DNA from: Pseudomonadota bacterium
Lineage (GTDB): Bacteria; Pseudomonadota; Alphaproteobacteria; Rhizobiales; Beijerinckiaceae
Assembly: GCA_023393655.1 (NCBI GenBank)
Contig: JAEWKP010000381.1
Location: 1-64,000 of the forward strand
Length of the DNA stretch: 64,000 bases
Direction: 5' to 3'
The notes beneath the pieces are model-generated. The model was given only the letters and a program-made list of their open reading frames with translations, was not told the origin of the DNA and ran no database searches. The position numbers were made by a program, and so were the translations under genes. Of the stretch, positions 1 to 13,857 are shown piece after piece (the first letter of the stretch is position 1; every line of letters begins with the position of its first letter).

Positions 1-1
1 G

Positions 2-796
2 GTCGATGGCGAGCGTTCCAGCGTCAAGACCAAGCACCCGACCCTGACCGACCCGGCCGTGCGCCAGGCGATCAACCTGCTGATCGACCGCGACTCGATC
101 CAGAAGTTCATCTATGGCCGCGGCGGCCGCGCCACGGCGAGCTTCGTCAACGAGCCCAAGCAGTTCAAGTCGACCAAGCTCAAATACGAGTTCAGCTTCG
201 ACAAGGCCAACAAGATCCTTGACGAGGCCGGCTGGAAGAAGGGCTCGGACGGCATCCGCGAGAAGGATGGCAAGAAGCTCAAATATGTCTTCCAGACCTC
301 GATCAACGCCCCGCGCCAGAAGACCCAGGCCATCATCAAGCAGGCCTGCCAACGGGCCGGCATCGAGCTTGAGCTGAAGTCGGTCACGGCCTCGGTGTTC
401 TTCTCGTCGGACGTCGCCAATCCCGACACCTACACCAAGCTCTATACCGACATGGAGATGTATACGACGACGCAGCCGCAGCCCGATCCGGAGCGTTTCC
501 TCAACCAGTTCACTTCCTGGGAGATCGCGACCAAGGAGAACAAGTGGCTGGGCCGCAACGTCTCGCGGTACTCGGACCCAGCTGCGGACGAGGCCTACAA
601 GGCCGCCCAGAAGGAGCTCGATCCGGCCAAGCGGGCCGCCTACCTGATCAAGGTCAACGAGATCTTCTGCGAGGCCAACGTCATCCAGCCGATCCTGTCG
701 CGCACCCGCATCGCGGCATCGCTCAACAACCTGTCGCACGATCACAGCGGCTGGGACGTCGACAGCTGGAACATCGCGGCCTGGTATCGTAGCTAA
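2..796 (+). CDS. ABC transporter substrate-binding protein, 5'-truncated (peptide/opine type, SBP family 5)
   Basis: Periplasmic binding protein that delivers a peptide-like ligand to the importer encoded just downstream. The frame is open from base 2, so the N-terminus, signal peptide and first lobe lie outside the window; 264 residues remain. The run TDPAVRQAINLLIDRD near the visible start and the end WNIAAWYRS are typical of the C-terminal half of SBP_bac_5 proteins (DppA/OppA). The GTG at 59 is internal, because the frame reads through it with family-like sequence. A hairpin follows the stop, then the permease gene. The ligand cannot be told from sequence: dipeptides, oligopeptides and opines are all possible. 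Family call firm, ligand unknown. Confidence 0.9.
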   Translation, partial: VDGERSSVKTKHPTLTDPAVRQAINLLIDRDSIQKFIYGRGGRATASFVNEPKQFKSTKLKYEFSFDKANKILDEAGWKKGSDGIREKDGKKLKYVFQTSINAPRQKTQAIIKQACQRAGIELELKSVTASVFFSSDVANPDTYTKLYTDMEMYTTTQPQPDPERFLNQFTSWEIATKENKWLGRNVSRYSDPAADEAYKAAQKELDPAKRAAYLIKVNEIFCEANVIQPILSRTRIAASLNNLSHDHSGWDVDSWNIAAWYRS

Positions 797-814
797 GTCC
801 CCGATTCTCCCTCG

Positions 815-832
815 CGGCAGCCCCCGCTGCCG
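815..832 (+). promoter_or_regulatory. Intergenic mRNA stem-loop between binding-protein and permease genes
   Basis: A perfect 7-bp stem (CGGCAGC / GCTGCCG) closes a CCCC loop, 18 bases after the stop codon of the binding protein. No T-run follows, so it is not a classical terminator. Hairpins at this place in importer operons commonly protect the upstream binding-protein mRNA and lower permease expression. The hairpin is seen; the role is inferred. The remaining ~110 bases to the permease start are GC-rich with a long C run near 855-864. Confidence 0.5.
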
Positions 833-942
833 TGGGGGCGACAAACGCGCCGGCCCCCCCCCGCGACCCCCAACCCCGGGCGGGCGGCCCGACCGTCATC
901 AACACCAGTCCGCGGCCCTGCCGCGCGTACAGAGACTATTTC

Positions 943-1902
943 ATGGCGACATATCTTATCAGGCGGCTCTTGATCGCCATTCCAAGTTTGCTTGGCATCA
1001 GCGTGATTCTGTTCACCATCCTGGCGCTGGCGCCGGGCGATCCGTTCTCGGAAATGGCGACGAATCCGAACGTTCCGCCTGAGGTGCGCGAGGCGCTGCG
1101 CGCCAGCTTCGGCCTCAACGACCCGATCATGGTGCGCTACCTGCGCTGGCTGTCGAACATGGCGCAGGGCGACTGGGGCTTCTCCTTCGCCAGCCGCATC
1201 AATGTCGACGATCTGATCCTGCAGCGTCTGCCGACCACCTTGTTCGTCGTCGGATCATCCCAGATCCTGGCGCTGTGCGTCGCACTGCCCGTCGGCATCT
1301 ACGCGGCGACACGGCCCTATTCGGTCTTCGACCAGATCGCCAATACGCTGGCCTTCGTCGGCTTCTCCCTGCCGACCTTCTTCACCGGCCTGCTCTTCAT
1401 CCTGATCTTCTCGGTCACGCTCGACTGGTTCCCCTTCGTCTATCGCTCCGACATCGCCGCCACGGGCTGGCGCTGGTACTGGGAGATGTTCCGCCAGGCG
1501 ATCATGCCGATCACCGTGCTCGGCCTGTTCCAGGCAGCTTCCTATACGCGCTATGTCCGCTCGGCTGTGCTCGACGTCATCCGGCTCGACTACGTCACGA
1601 CGGCGCGCGCCAAGGGCCTGAGCGAGCGCCGGGTCACGATCCGTCACATCACGCGCAACGCGCTGATCCCGGTCGTGACGCTGGTCGCGCTGCAGATGCC
1701 CGCCGTGTTCGGCGGCGCGCTCGTCACCGAACAGATCTTTCGTGTCCCGGGCATCGGATCGCTGCTGATCGACGCAATCCTGGCCAACGACACACCGGTC
1801 ATCATGGCGGTGACCTTCGTGTTCTCCTGCCTGGTCGTTCTCTTCAACCTCATCGCGGATATTCTTTATGGCTGGCTCGACCCTCGCATCTCCTTCAGCT
1901 GA
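943..1902 (+). CDS. ABC transporter permease, DppB/OppB type
   Basis: First inner-membrane subunit of the peptide-type importer, 319 residues. The N-terminus MATYLIRRLLIAIPSL runs into the first membrane helix. The segment ALAPGDPF and the later EAA-like loop around TARAKGLSERRVTIRHITRNALIPV, which docks on the ATPase, are diagnostic of DppB/OppB. I chose ATG 943 over an in-frame start at 832 because homology and the helix begin there and the upstream residues are proline-rich low-complexity sequence. The 3' end overlaps the next permease by 35 bases, which suggests coupled translation. Confidence 0.93.
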   Translation: MATYLIRRLLIAIPSLLGISVILFTILALAPGDPFSEMATNPNVPPEVREALRASFGLNDPIMVRYLRWLSNMAQGDWGFSFASRINVDDLILQRLPTTLFVVGSSQILALCVALPVGIYAATRPYSVFDQIANTLAFVGFSLPTFFTGLLFILIFSVTLDWFPFVYRSDIAATGWRWYWEMFRQAIMPITVLGLFQAASYTRYVRSAVLDVIRLDYVTTARAKGLSERRVTIRHITRNALIPVVTLVALQMPAVFGGALVTEQIFRVPGIGSLLIDAILANDTPVIMAVTFVFSCLVVLFNLIADILYGWLDPRISFS

Positions 1903-2809
1903 TCCGGCTGCGGGCGCTGCCGTGAGCCAGGTCTCGGTTTCGCCAGGGCGCGAGACCTGGCGCCGCTTTCGCCGCCACCGCCTGGCCATGGCGAGCACGG
2001 TCGTGCTCGGCCTCCTCGTGCTGGGCGTCATCATCGGCCCCTGGCTGTGGCCGGTGGCGATCAACGACATCGATTTCTCGGCGCAGCTCCAGGGCCCGTC
2101 CTGGGCGCATCCGCTCGGGACCGACGATCTCGGCCAGGATATCCTGGCCCGGATGATGTATGGCGGGCGTATCTCGCTCGCCGTCGGCCTCGCCGCGATG
2201 ATCGTGGCGACGATCGTCGGCGTGCTGATCGGCGCGTTGGCGGGCATGTCGCGCAAATATGTCGATCCGATCCTGATGTGGGTGACGGACCTGTTCCTGT
2301 CGCTGCCGCAGCTGCCGCTGCTGCTGCTGATCATCTATCTGTTCCGCGAACAGCTCAAAGCCGTGTTCGGCGTCGAAGGCGGCGTCTTCGTGCTGATCGT
2401 CATCGTCATCGGCGGCCTGCGCTGGATGCCGGTGGCGCGCCTGGTCCGTGCACAGTTCCTGTCGCTGCGCGAAAAGGAATTCGTCGAGGCCGCCCGCGCC
2501 CAGGGCGCGACCAAGATGCGCCAGATGTTCCGGCATATCCTGCCGAACGCGGTCGGCCCGGTCATCGTCGCCTCGACGATCGAGGTGTCCTCGGCGATCA
2601 TCGCCGAATCGACGCTGTCCTTCCTCGGCCTCGGCTTCCCGCCGGACATCCCGACCTGGGGCCGGCTTCTGTTCGACGCCAAGGACCAGCTCGACACCGC
2701 GCCACACTGGGCCCTGTTCCCAGGCGCCGCGATCTTCCTTACCGTGCTCTCGATCAACTTCATCGGCGACGGCCTGCGCGATGCGCTCGACCCGCGCCGC
2801 GTCATCTAA
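1868..2809 (+). CDS. ABC transporter permease, DppC/OppC type
   Basis: Second inner-membrane subunit, 313 residues. The N-terminal cytoplasmic arm (ETWRRFRRHRLAM) precedes helix 1. HPLGTDDLGQDILARMMYGGRISL is the OppC_N/DppC hallmark, and VEAARAQGATKMRQMFRHILPNA is the EAA loop. The start at 1868 overlaps the preceding permease by 35 bases. An in-frame GTG at 1922 would leave a 19-base gap, and since the first 18 residues are low-complexity (Ala/Ser/Gly/Pro) it is a real alternative. The fused ATPase gene follows after 18 bases. Role firm, exact start moderate. Confidence 0.92.
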   Translation: MAGSTLASPSADPAAGAAVSQVSVSPGRETWRRFRRHRLAMASTVVLGLLVLGVIIGPWLWPVAINDIDFSAQLQGPSWAHPLGTDDLGQDILARMMYGGRISLAVGLAAMIVATIVGVLIGALAGMSRKYVDPILMWVTDLFLSLPQLPLLLLIIYLFREQLKAVFGVEGGVFVLIVIVIGGLRWMPVARLVRAQFLSLREKEFVEAARAQGATKMRQMFRHILPNAVGPVIVASTIEVSSAIIAESTLSFLGLGFPPDIPTWGRLLFDAKDQLDTAPHWALFPGAAIFLTVLSINFIGDGLRDALDPRRVI

Positions 2810-2827
2810 TCCAGCGAAGGGCTAGAC

Positions 2828-4678
<1,851 letters not shown>

Positions 4679-4703
4679 GCCTTCCGGAGCTCGAAATGAT
4701 CGA

Positions 4704-4729
4704 CCCGCAGCGCGAGCTGCGGGTTTTTT
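4704..4729 (+). terminator. Rho-independent terminator of the importer operon
   Basis: A perfect 8-bp stem CCCGCAGC / GCTGCGGG with a four-base loop GCGA is followed directly by six T. It lies 25 bases after the ATPase stop codon on the same strand. Confidence 0.93.
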
Positions 4730-4788
4730 GTTGGGTTCTCAAGAGCCCGGTATGGGTCGGCAGCTGACCTGACGACCCAAGCTCTCTC

Positions 4789-6828
<2,040 letters not shown>

Positions 6829-6937
6829 CGAGACTCCGTTCAGCCGGATGCCGCCGTTGCGGCGCATCGCTTATCGCGCAGACGGAGCCTGCCGGGCAAG
6901 GCTTGCCTAGGCTGTCGGGACAGCATGCGGTCGCGGT

Positions 6938-7966
6938 TCAGACGCGATAGAACTCGCGGAACCAGGCGACAAAGCGTGGAATCCCGATCTCGATCGGCGT
7001 ATCGGGCCGGAAATCGACCGCGGCTGCCAGATCCGCGACATCGGCATAGGTCGTCGGCACGTCGCCGGGCTGCGCCGGCAGATGGCGCCGGACCGCCTTG
7101 CGTCCGCAGGCGGCCTCGACCACGTCGATGAAGTGCGAGAGCGCCACCGGGGTGTGGTTGCCGATATTGTAGATGCGCCAGGGCGCCGCGGATGTCGCCG
7201 GATCGGGATGCTCGCGGTCGAAGGCCGGATCGGCTACCGCAGGGCGCGCCGCGAGACGTATGATCGCCTCGCAGATGTCGTCGACATAGGTGAAGTCGCG
7301 GCTCATCTGCGCTTGCGCATAAACGTCGATCGGATCGCCCGCGAGGATCGCCTTGGTGAACTTGAAATAGGCCATGTCCGGCCGGCCCCAGGGCCCATAG
7401 ACCGTGAAGAACCGCAGGCCTGTCATCGGAATCCCGTAGAGATGGGCGTAGGAATGCGCCATCAGCTCGTTCGCCCGCTTGGTCGCGGCGTAAAAGGAAA
7501 TCGGGTGATCGGCGCCGTCATGCTCGCTGAACGGCACCTTCGCATTGGCACCGTAGACGGAACTCGATGACGCATAGACGAGATGCCCCACGGCATGCCG
7601 ACGACTGGCTTCGAGCACCGATAGAAAGCCGTCGAGATTGGCGCTGGCATAGGCGCGCGGATTCTCGAGCGAATAGCGAACCCCCGCTTGCGCCGCCAGG
7701 TGGATGATCGCGTCCGGGCGGAACGCGCCGATCGCGGCATCGAAGGCGTCATGATCCGCGACATCGATCTGCTCGAACGCGAAGCCGTTGCGACCGGCGA
7801 GCCGGGCGAGGCGCGCCTGCTTCAACGCCGGGTCATAATAGGGCACGAGCGCATCGATACCCATGACCTCGACGCCGCACTGCAGCAGCGCCTCCGTGAC
7901 GTGGAGACCGACAAAGCCCGCAGCTCCCGTCACGACGACACGGTTCAACGATAGGCTTTGGTTCAA
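6938..7966 (-). CDS. NAD-dependent sugar-nucleotide epimerase, probably UDP-glucuronate 4-epimerase
   Basis: Extended short-chain dehydrogenase/reductase, 342 residues. The Rossmann motif TGAAGFVG is at about residues 14-21. The following segment (DALVPYYDPALKQARLARL) matches the substrate loop of UDP-glucuronate 4-epimerases (LspL/CapI/WbnB group), which make UDP-galacturonate. The catalytic pair is in YAATK, and GLRFFTVYGPWGRPDMA is the expected substrate-binding stretch. It is divergent from wbpA across a 522-base spacer and marks the edge of the polysaccharide locus. The 4-epimerase call rests on pattern likeness; a UDP-glucose substrate is less likely but not excluded. Confidence 0.8.
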   Translation of the reverse strand: MNQSLSLNRVVVTGAAGFVGLHVTEALLQCGVEVMGIDALVPYYDPALKQARLARLAGRNGFAFEQIDVADHDAFDAAIGAFRPDAIIHLAAQAGVRYSLENPRAYASANLDGFLSVLEASRRHAVGHLVYASSSSVYGANAKVPFSEHDGADHPISFYAATKRANELMAHSYAHLYGIPMTGLRFFTVYGPWGRPDMAYFKFTKAILAGDPIDVYAQAQMSRDFTYVDDICEAIIRLAARPAVADPAFDREHPDPATSAAPWRIYNIGNHTPVALSHFIDVVEAACGRKAVRRHLPAQPGDVPTTYADVADLAAAVDFRPDTPIEIGIPRFVAWFREFYRV

Positions 7967-8488
7967 TGGGGCACCCAGGCAGAGATATCGCGACTGTTGT
8001 CATCGCAACTCATAGGGGACAGTGGCAAGAGGCTGGAAGGAAAATAACCTGCCCCGGCCGGGCTCGACAAAGCCTGGAGGCGCTCTGCACCCGGCACGGC
8101 TGCCCCCTCTCCGGTCCGTCCGCGGATCGCGATGGTAGCCGCGATCTGCTCTCCACCACGGACAGGACATCGACGACTTGCCCCGAATCGGCTGGCTCGA
8201 GAGCGGAACCCCGGCATCAACCTGAAGCAGCGGCCCGAAAGGCGACATGCGGCTTTCGGAGAAAACTGACGTAAGGTCAAACACCTAAATCACCGGATCG
8301 AATACGATATTCAGCCTGATGATCTGGTGTCCGAACATTCCGGGAGGCATGTCCATTTTTCAGCGACGCCCCGTCACTTCGCCTTGTTGGCTGCGTTCGC
8401 AGGTTGACATCCTTCCAATGCAGCGGCAAAGCCAGCCGCAAATCCCGCTCGCCGCGCCCAGAGCGCCTTCCCACGCAGAAAGCCGGTT
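7967..8488. other. Divergent intergenic region upstream of the epimerase and wbpA
   Basis: 522 bases with no convincing gene: short open frames exist on both strands but have no family-like sequence. It should hold the promoters of both divergent units. I could not assign a convincing -35/-10 pair; a TTGACA at 8404-8409 has no good -10 partner. A hairpin with a GGTAGC-containing loop at 8125-8146 is listed separately. Confidence 0.6.
8125..8146 (+). promoter_or_regulatory. Perfect hairpin with GGTAGC in the loop, upstream of wbpA
   Basis: Arms GATCGCG and CGCGATC (7 of 7 paired) enclose the 8-base loop ATGGTAGC, about 340 bases upstream of wbpA in its sense orientation. The GGTAGC core is the heart of ops elements read by RfaH-type NusG paralogues, and such a gene lies at 51006-51530. 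The match is only to the core, so a regulatory role is speculative. Confidence 0.3.
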
Positions 8489-9859
8489 ATGTCTTCATCA
8501 CCGACAGCGCCGTCCGTTTCCGACAGGCCTCAGGCCCTGACCGAGCAGCTCGCGCGGATCGCCACGAAGAACTACCGGATCGGCATCATCGGCCTTGGCT
8601 ATGTCGGCATTCCGCTGGCGCTGACCGCCTGCAACGCTGGCTTCCCGGTGGTCGGCTTCGACATCGACGCGAAGCGCGTCGCGCAGATCAACCGTGGCGA
8701 GAGCTTCATCAAGCATATCCCGACCTCGGCGATCGCCGCCGCGATCAAGGAAGAGCGCTTCCGCGCCACGACTGACTTCGATGAGCTGCGCGATGTCGAC
8801 GCCATCATCATCGCCGTACCGACGCCACTGACCAAGCATCGCGAGCCGGACCTGAGCTATGTCGAGGCGACGGCCCGGGCGATCGCCCCGCGCCTGCGCA
8901 GGGGCCACCTCGTCGTGCTGGAATCGACGACCTGGCCCGGCACCACCGACGAGATCATGCGCCCGATCTTCGAGAAGACCGGCCTGAAGAGCGGCGTCGA
9001 CTTCTACCTCGCCTTCTCGCCCGAGCGCGAAGACCCCGGCAATCCGGATTTCGGCACCTCGACCATCCCGAAGGTCGTCGGCGGCGATGGCGCGGAGGCA
9101 CTGGAGCTGGCGAATGCCGTCTATGGCGCGCTCGTGGTCAAGACCGTGCCGGTCTCCTCCTCGGCCACCGCCGAGGCCGTCAAGCTGACCGAGAACATCT
9201 TCCGCGCCGTCAACATCGCGCTCGTGAACGAGCTCAAGGTGATCTACGGCAAGATGGGCATCGACGTCTGGGAGGTGATCGACGCCGCCAAGACCAAGCC
9301 CTTCGGCTTCATGCCGTTCTATCCGGGCCCCGGCCTCGGCGGGCACTGCATCCCGATCGATCCGTTCTACCTGACCTGGAAGGCGCGGGAATTCGACGTC
9401 ACCACCCGCTTCATCGAGCTCGCCGGGCAGATCAACACGGCCATGCCGCATTGGGTGGTCGACCGCATCGCCGAGGCGCTCGACCGCCAGCAGGGTCGCG
9501 GTCTCAGCAAGGCGAAGATCCTCGTCATGGGCATCGCCTACAAGAAGAACATCGACGACATGCGCGAGAGCCCCTCGCTGCGCCTGATTGAGCTGCTCGA
9601 AGAGCGCGGCGCCGTCGCCGACTATCACGACCCGCACGTGCCGGTGATCCCGCCGACCCGCGAGCATGCCAGTCTGACCGGCCGCGCCTCGGTCGCGCTG
9701 TCGCCCGAGACGATCAAGGGCTATGACGCGGTGCTGATCGCGACGGACCATGACGCGGTCGACTACAAGGCGCTCGTCGCTGCCGCCCGCCTCGTGGTCG
9801 ATACGCGCAATGCCTGCGCCAAGGCCGGATTGACCGGCGACACGATCGTCAAGGCCTGA
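8489..9859 (+). CDS. wbpA: UDP-N-acetyl-D-glucosamine 6-dehydrogenase (WbpA-like nucleotide-sugar dehydrogenase)
   Basis: Oxidises C6 of UDP-GlcNAc to UDP-GlcNAcA with NAD+, the first step of the diacetamido-uronic acid pathway. 456 residues. The N-terminal Rossmann motif GLGYVGIPLA starts near residue 35, the catalytic Cys lies in PGPGLGGHCIPIDPFYL, and GIAYKKNIDDMRESPSL opens the C-terminal nucleotide-sugar-binding domain. The general family also includes UDP-mannosaminuronate and UDP-glucose dehydrogenases. The WbpA assignment comes from the neighbours: wbpB, wbpD and wbpE homologues follow in one operon. The ATG at 8489 gives a roughly 30-residue N-terminal arm before the Rossmann fold, acceptable for this family. 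Confidence 0.9.
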   Translation: MSSSPTAPSVSDRPQALTEQLARIATKNYRIGIIGLGYVGIPLALTACNAGFPVVGFDIDAKRVAQINRGESFIKHIPTSAIAAAIKEERFRATTDFDELRDVDAIIIAVPTPLTKHREPDLSYVEATARAIAPRLRRGHLVVLESTTWPGTTDEIMRPIFEKTGLKSGVDFYLAFSPEREDPGNPDFGTSTIPKVVGGDGAEALELANAVYGALVVKTVPVSSSATAEAVKLTENIFRAVNIALVNELKVIYGKMGIDVWEVIDAAKTKPFGFMPFYPGPGLGGHCIPIDPFYLTWKAREFDVTTRFIELAGQINTAMPHWVVDRIAEALDRQQGRGLSKAKILVMGIAYKKNIDDMRESPSLRLIELLEERGAVADYHDPHVPVIPPTREHASLTGRASVALSPETIKGYDAVLIATDHDAVDYKALVAAARLVVDTRNACAKAGLTGDTIVKA

Positions 9860-10834
<975 letters not shown>

Positions 10835-10837
10835 GCC

Positions 10838-11440
10838 ATGGCCGGCGCGTCGCAGATGCAGGAAGACCCGCGCTTCCCCGGCGCGCTCGTGCATGAAAGC
10901 GCCTATGTCGACGAGGGCGCGACCCTGGGCAGCGGCACCCGGATCTGGCACTTCGTCCATGTCCTGGGCCAGACCACGATCGGCCGCGACTGCGTGCTCG
11001 GCCAGAACGTGATGGCCGGGCCGCGGGTCACGATCGGCGACGGCTGCAAGATCCAGAACAACGTCGCGCTCTATGACGGCGTCGAGCTGGAGGCGGACGT
11101 GTTCTGCGGCCCGTCCTGCGTCTTCACCAATGTCAACAATCCCCGCGCCTTCATGAACCGCAAGGCCGAGTTCCGCCGCACGCTGGTCAAGCAGGGCGCG
11201 AGCATCGGGGCGAACGCGACCATCGTCTGCGGACATACGCTCGGCGCGTATTGCTTCATCGCTGCCGGCGCAGTGGTGACCAGGGACGTGCCGGACTATG
11301 CTCTGATGGCCGGCGTGCCGGCGCGGCGGATCGGCTGGATGAGCAAGGCGGGCGAAAAGCTCGGCCCGGACCTGACCTGCCCGCTGACCGGAACGCGCTA
11401 TCGGGAAATCGGCCCGGAGCATCTGGAGGAGATCGGCTGA
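10838..11440 (+). CDS. wbpD: UDP-2-acetamido-3-amino-glucuronate N-acetyltransferase (WbpD-like)
   Basis: Acetylates the 3-amino group installed by WbpE using acetyl-CoA. 200 residues of left-handed beta-helix type: repeated hexapeptide turns such as TIGRDCVLGQNVMAGPRVTI and TIVCGHTLGAYCFIAAGAVV. The segment CVFTNVNNPRAF matches the active-site loop of WbpD/WlbB enzymes. The gene order wbpB-wbpD-wbpE, with a 3-base gap before and a one-base TGATG overlap after, supports the role. The start ATG 10838 follows the wbpB stop closely. Confidence 0.93.
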   Translation: MAGASQMQEDPRFPGALVHESAYVDEGATLGSGTRIWHFVHVLGQTTIGRDCVLGQNVMAGPRVTIGDGCKIQNNVALYDGVELEADVFCGPSCVFTNVNNPRAFMNRKAEFRRTLVKQGASIGANATIVCGHTLGAYCFIAAGAVVTRDVPDYALMAGVPARRIGWMSKAGEKLGPDLTCPLTGTRYREIGPEHLEEIG

Positions 11441-12597
11441 TGAGCGAGCGTCCCGCGATCGAGTTCATAGACCTCAAGGCCCAGCGCCAGCATATCGGCA
11501 AGGCCATGGACGAGGCTATCCTCAAGGTCGTCCATGACGGCAACTACATTCTCGGCCAGCAGGTCCAGCAGTTCGAGACCGAACTGGCCGCCTTCTGCGG
11601 GGCGAAGCACGCGATCGGCGTCGCCAACGGCACTGATGCCCTGATCCTCGTGCTCGAAGCACTCGGCATCGGCCCCGGCGACGCGGTGATCTGTCCGAGC
11701 TTCACCTTCGCCGCGACCGCCGAGGTGGTCGCCTGGATGGGCGCGACGCCGGTCTTCGCCGAGATCGACGAGGCCACCTACAATATCGATCCGAAAAGCC
11801 TTGGTGCCGCGCTGGAGACGGCGAAGCAGCACAAGCTCACGCCGCGTGCCCTGATTACCGTCGATCTCTTCGGCCAGGCTTGCGACTACGAGCCGATCGA
11901 AGCCTTCTGCAAGCAGCACGGCCTCATGCTGATCTCGGATTCCGCGCAGGGCTATGGCGCGCGCTACAAGGGCCGCGTCGCCGGCGCGATCGGCGATTTC
12001 GCCACGACCAGCTTCTTCCCGGCCAAACCGCTCGGCTGCTACGGCGATGGCGGCGCGATCCTGACCGATAGCGACGAGCATGCCGCGCTGCTGATGTCGC
12101 TGCGGTTCCACGGCAAGGGCTCGTACAAATACGACAATGTCCGCGTCGGCGTGAACTCGCGGCTCGACACCATCCAGGCCGCCGTGCTGATCGAGAAGCT
12201 CAAGGTCTATGCCGAGGAGATCGAGAAGCGGCAGGCCGTGGCGCAGCGCTACACCGCCGCGCTCAAGGGCGTCGTCGTGACGCCGCATGTCATGCCGGAT
12301 TGTGTCTCGACCTGGGCCCAGTACACGATCCGCGTCTCTGCCGATCGCCGCGACGCCTTCCAGGCGGTGTTGAAGGCCAAGGGCGTGCCGACAACAGTCT
12401 ATTACCCCAAGCCGCTGCATCAGCAGACCGCCTACAAGCACTATCCCGTCGCCGGGAACGGCCTGCCGATCTCCGAACGCGTCGCGCAGGAGGTCGTCGC
12501 CCTGCCGATGCACCCATATCTCGACGAAGAGACGCAGGACTACATCATCGAGCAGGTGCGGGCAGCTCTGGCAGCGCCGACGGCCGCGGTGGCATGA
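11440..12597 (+). CDS. wbpE: UDP-3-keto-GlcNAcA aminotransferase (WbpE-like, DegT/DnrJ/EryC1 family)
   Basis: PLP enzyme that transfers an amino group, usually from glutamate, to C3 of the keto sugar made by WbpB. 385 residues. The N-terminus IEFIDLKAQRQHI is typical. GTDALILVLEALGIGPGD forms the PLP phosphate site, and the Schiff-base Lys lies in SFFPAKPLGCYGDGGAI. The ATG overlaps the wbpD stop by one base (TGATG), and the 3' end overlaps the next gene as ATGA. An upstream in-frame start near 11251 lies inside wbpD and gives unrelated sequence. Confidence 0.94.
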   Translation: MSERPAIEFIDLKAQRQHIGKAMDEAILKVVHDGNYILGQQVQQFETELAAFCGAKHAIGVANGTDALILVLEALGIGPGDAVICPSFTFAATAEVVAWMGATPVFAEIDEATYNIDPKSLGAALETAKQHKLTPRALITVDLFGQACDYEPIEAFCKQHGLMLISDSAQGYGARYKGRVAGAIGDFATTSFFPAKPLGCYGDGGAILTDSDEHAALLMSLRFHGKGSYKYDNVRVGVNSRLDTIQAAVLIEKLKVYAEEIEKRQAVAQRYTAALKGVVVTPHVMPDCVSTWAQYTIRVSADRRDAFQAVLKAKGVPTTVYYPKPLHQQTAYKHYPVAGNGLPISERVAQEVVALPMHPYLDEETQDYIIEQVRAALAAPTAAVA

Positions 12598-13703
12598 GCC
12601 GGCCCTTGCGGCTGGCCTATCTCTCGCTCGAGACTCCGCGGCCGGGCCAGGCTTCGCAGACGCATATCGACGAAATCATTGCCGGGCTGAAGCAGTCAGG
12701 CTGGCGGGTCGAACTCTTTGCAACCACCCGTGGCGGAGCGAGTGCGCGGACCTCGTTCCTGCGTCGCCTGCTCGATTATTGCCGGGTGCAGCAGGCGTTG
12801 GCGCGTCGCCTGGACGAGTTCGACGCGATCTTCGTCCGCTCGCATTTCATGGCGCTGCCGCTCGCATTCTGGGCGCGGCGGCGAAAGATTCCGGTGGTGC
12901 ACGAGATCAATGGCAAGCCGGCCGATATCGGCGTGACCTATCCGGAGCTAAGGCCGTTCTCGCCGCTCTTCAGTTGGCTGTACCGGGCGCAGTACCGCAT
13001 GGCCGCCCATCTGATCGCCGTCACCGAAGGCTTGGCGCAATGGGCTCGGAGCTTCGCCGGCCATGACCGGGTCAGCGTCGTCTCCAACGGCGCGAACACC
13101 GAGCTGTTTACGCCGGAAGGACCAATCGCCGACATCGCGGGCCGCTATGTGATCTTCGTCGGCGGCCTCGTCGCCTGGCACGGCATCGGCACCATGCTGG
13201 CGGCATTGCGGGACCCGGCCTGGCCGACGGATGTGAAGCTCGTCATCGTGGGAGACGGGATCGAACGCAGCAGGGTCGAAGCGGCGAAGGGCGACCTCAA
13301 TCTCGTCTGGCTCGGCCGGCGAGCCTATGGGGACATCCCTCCCCTGCTGCGCGGCGCTTTGGCGGCGCTCTGCGTCATCGAAGACCAGGATGGCCGCTCG
13401 GCATCGGGCGTGGCGCCGCTGAAGCTCTTCGAGGCCATGGCCTGCGGCGTTCCCGTCATCGCCAGCGACCTACCTTTCCAGGCCGAGCTCGTCAGACAGG
13501 AACACGCTGGTTTGGTCATCCCCGCATCGGCTCCCGGTAAGCTTGCCGCTGCCGTTAATCAGCTCGCGGAAGATGCGCAGACCGCACGCTCCATGGGCGT
13601 CAGTGGAGCGGACTACGTCGTTCGCGAGGCGAGCTGGCAACGCCGGGGCGACGATATTCACCAGATTCTGAAATCAGCATTGTGCCTACAGAAGAATGGC
13701 TAG
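12594..13703 (+). CDS. Glycosyltransferase, GT4 type
   Basis: Transfers a sugar from an activated donor to the growing glycan at the cytoplasmic face; donor and acceptor unknown. 369 residues in two Rossmann-like domains. The N-terminal LAYLSLETPRPGQASQTH loop binds acceptor in GT4 enzymes. The C-terminal half has FVGGLVAWHGI and the donor-site E-x7-E motif inside APLKLFEAMACGVPVIASD. The ATG at 12594 overlaps the wbpE stop (ATGA), so it is translationally coupled to the uronic-acid pathway genes and a good candidate for the transferase that uses their product. Confidence 0.88.
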   Translation: MSRPLRLAYLSLETPRPGQASQTHIDEIIAGLKQSGWRVELFATTRGGASARTSFLRRLLDYCRVQQALARRLDEFDAIFVRSHFMALPLAFWARRRKIPVVHEINGKPADIGVTYPELRPFSPLFSWLYRAQYRMAAHLIAVTEGLAQWARSFAGHDRVSVVSNGANTELFTPEGPIADIAGRYVIFVGGLVAWHGIGTMLAALRDPAWPTDVKLVIVGDGIERSRVEAAKGDLNLVWLGRRAYGDIPPLLRGALAALCVIEDQDGRSASGVAPLKLFEAMACGVPVIASDLPFQAELVRQEHAGLVIPASAPGKLAAAVNQLAEDAQTARSMGVSGADYVVREASWQRRGDDIHQILKSALCLQKNG

Positions 13704-13857
13704 CGCGTTCTGCAGCCTTTGATCGCTGATCTGTCGGCTCGACTGGCCAATCCCCTATGGAAACATTCGCAAGACACTTTACACCTGCTGGAAAGCTGGG
13801 GCAGGACACATCCAAGCGCACGAGAATGCGCCAGTCCAAAGGGTCGAGGCGCTATTT

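Noticed and set aside
8404..8432. TTGACA as a possible -35 box before wbpA
   Set aside because: No acceptable -10 hexamer at 16-18 bases spacing.
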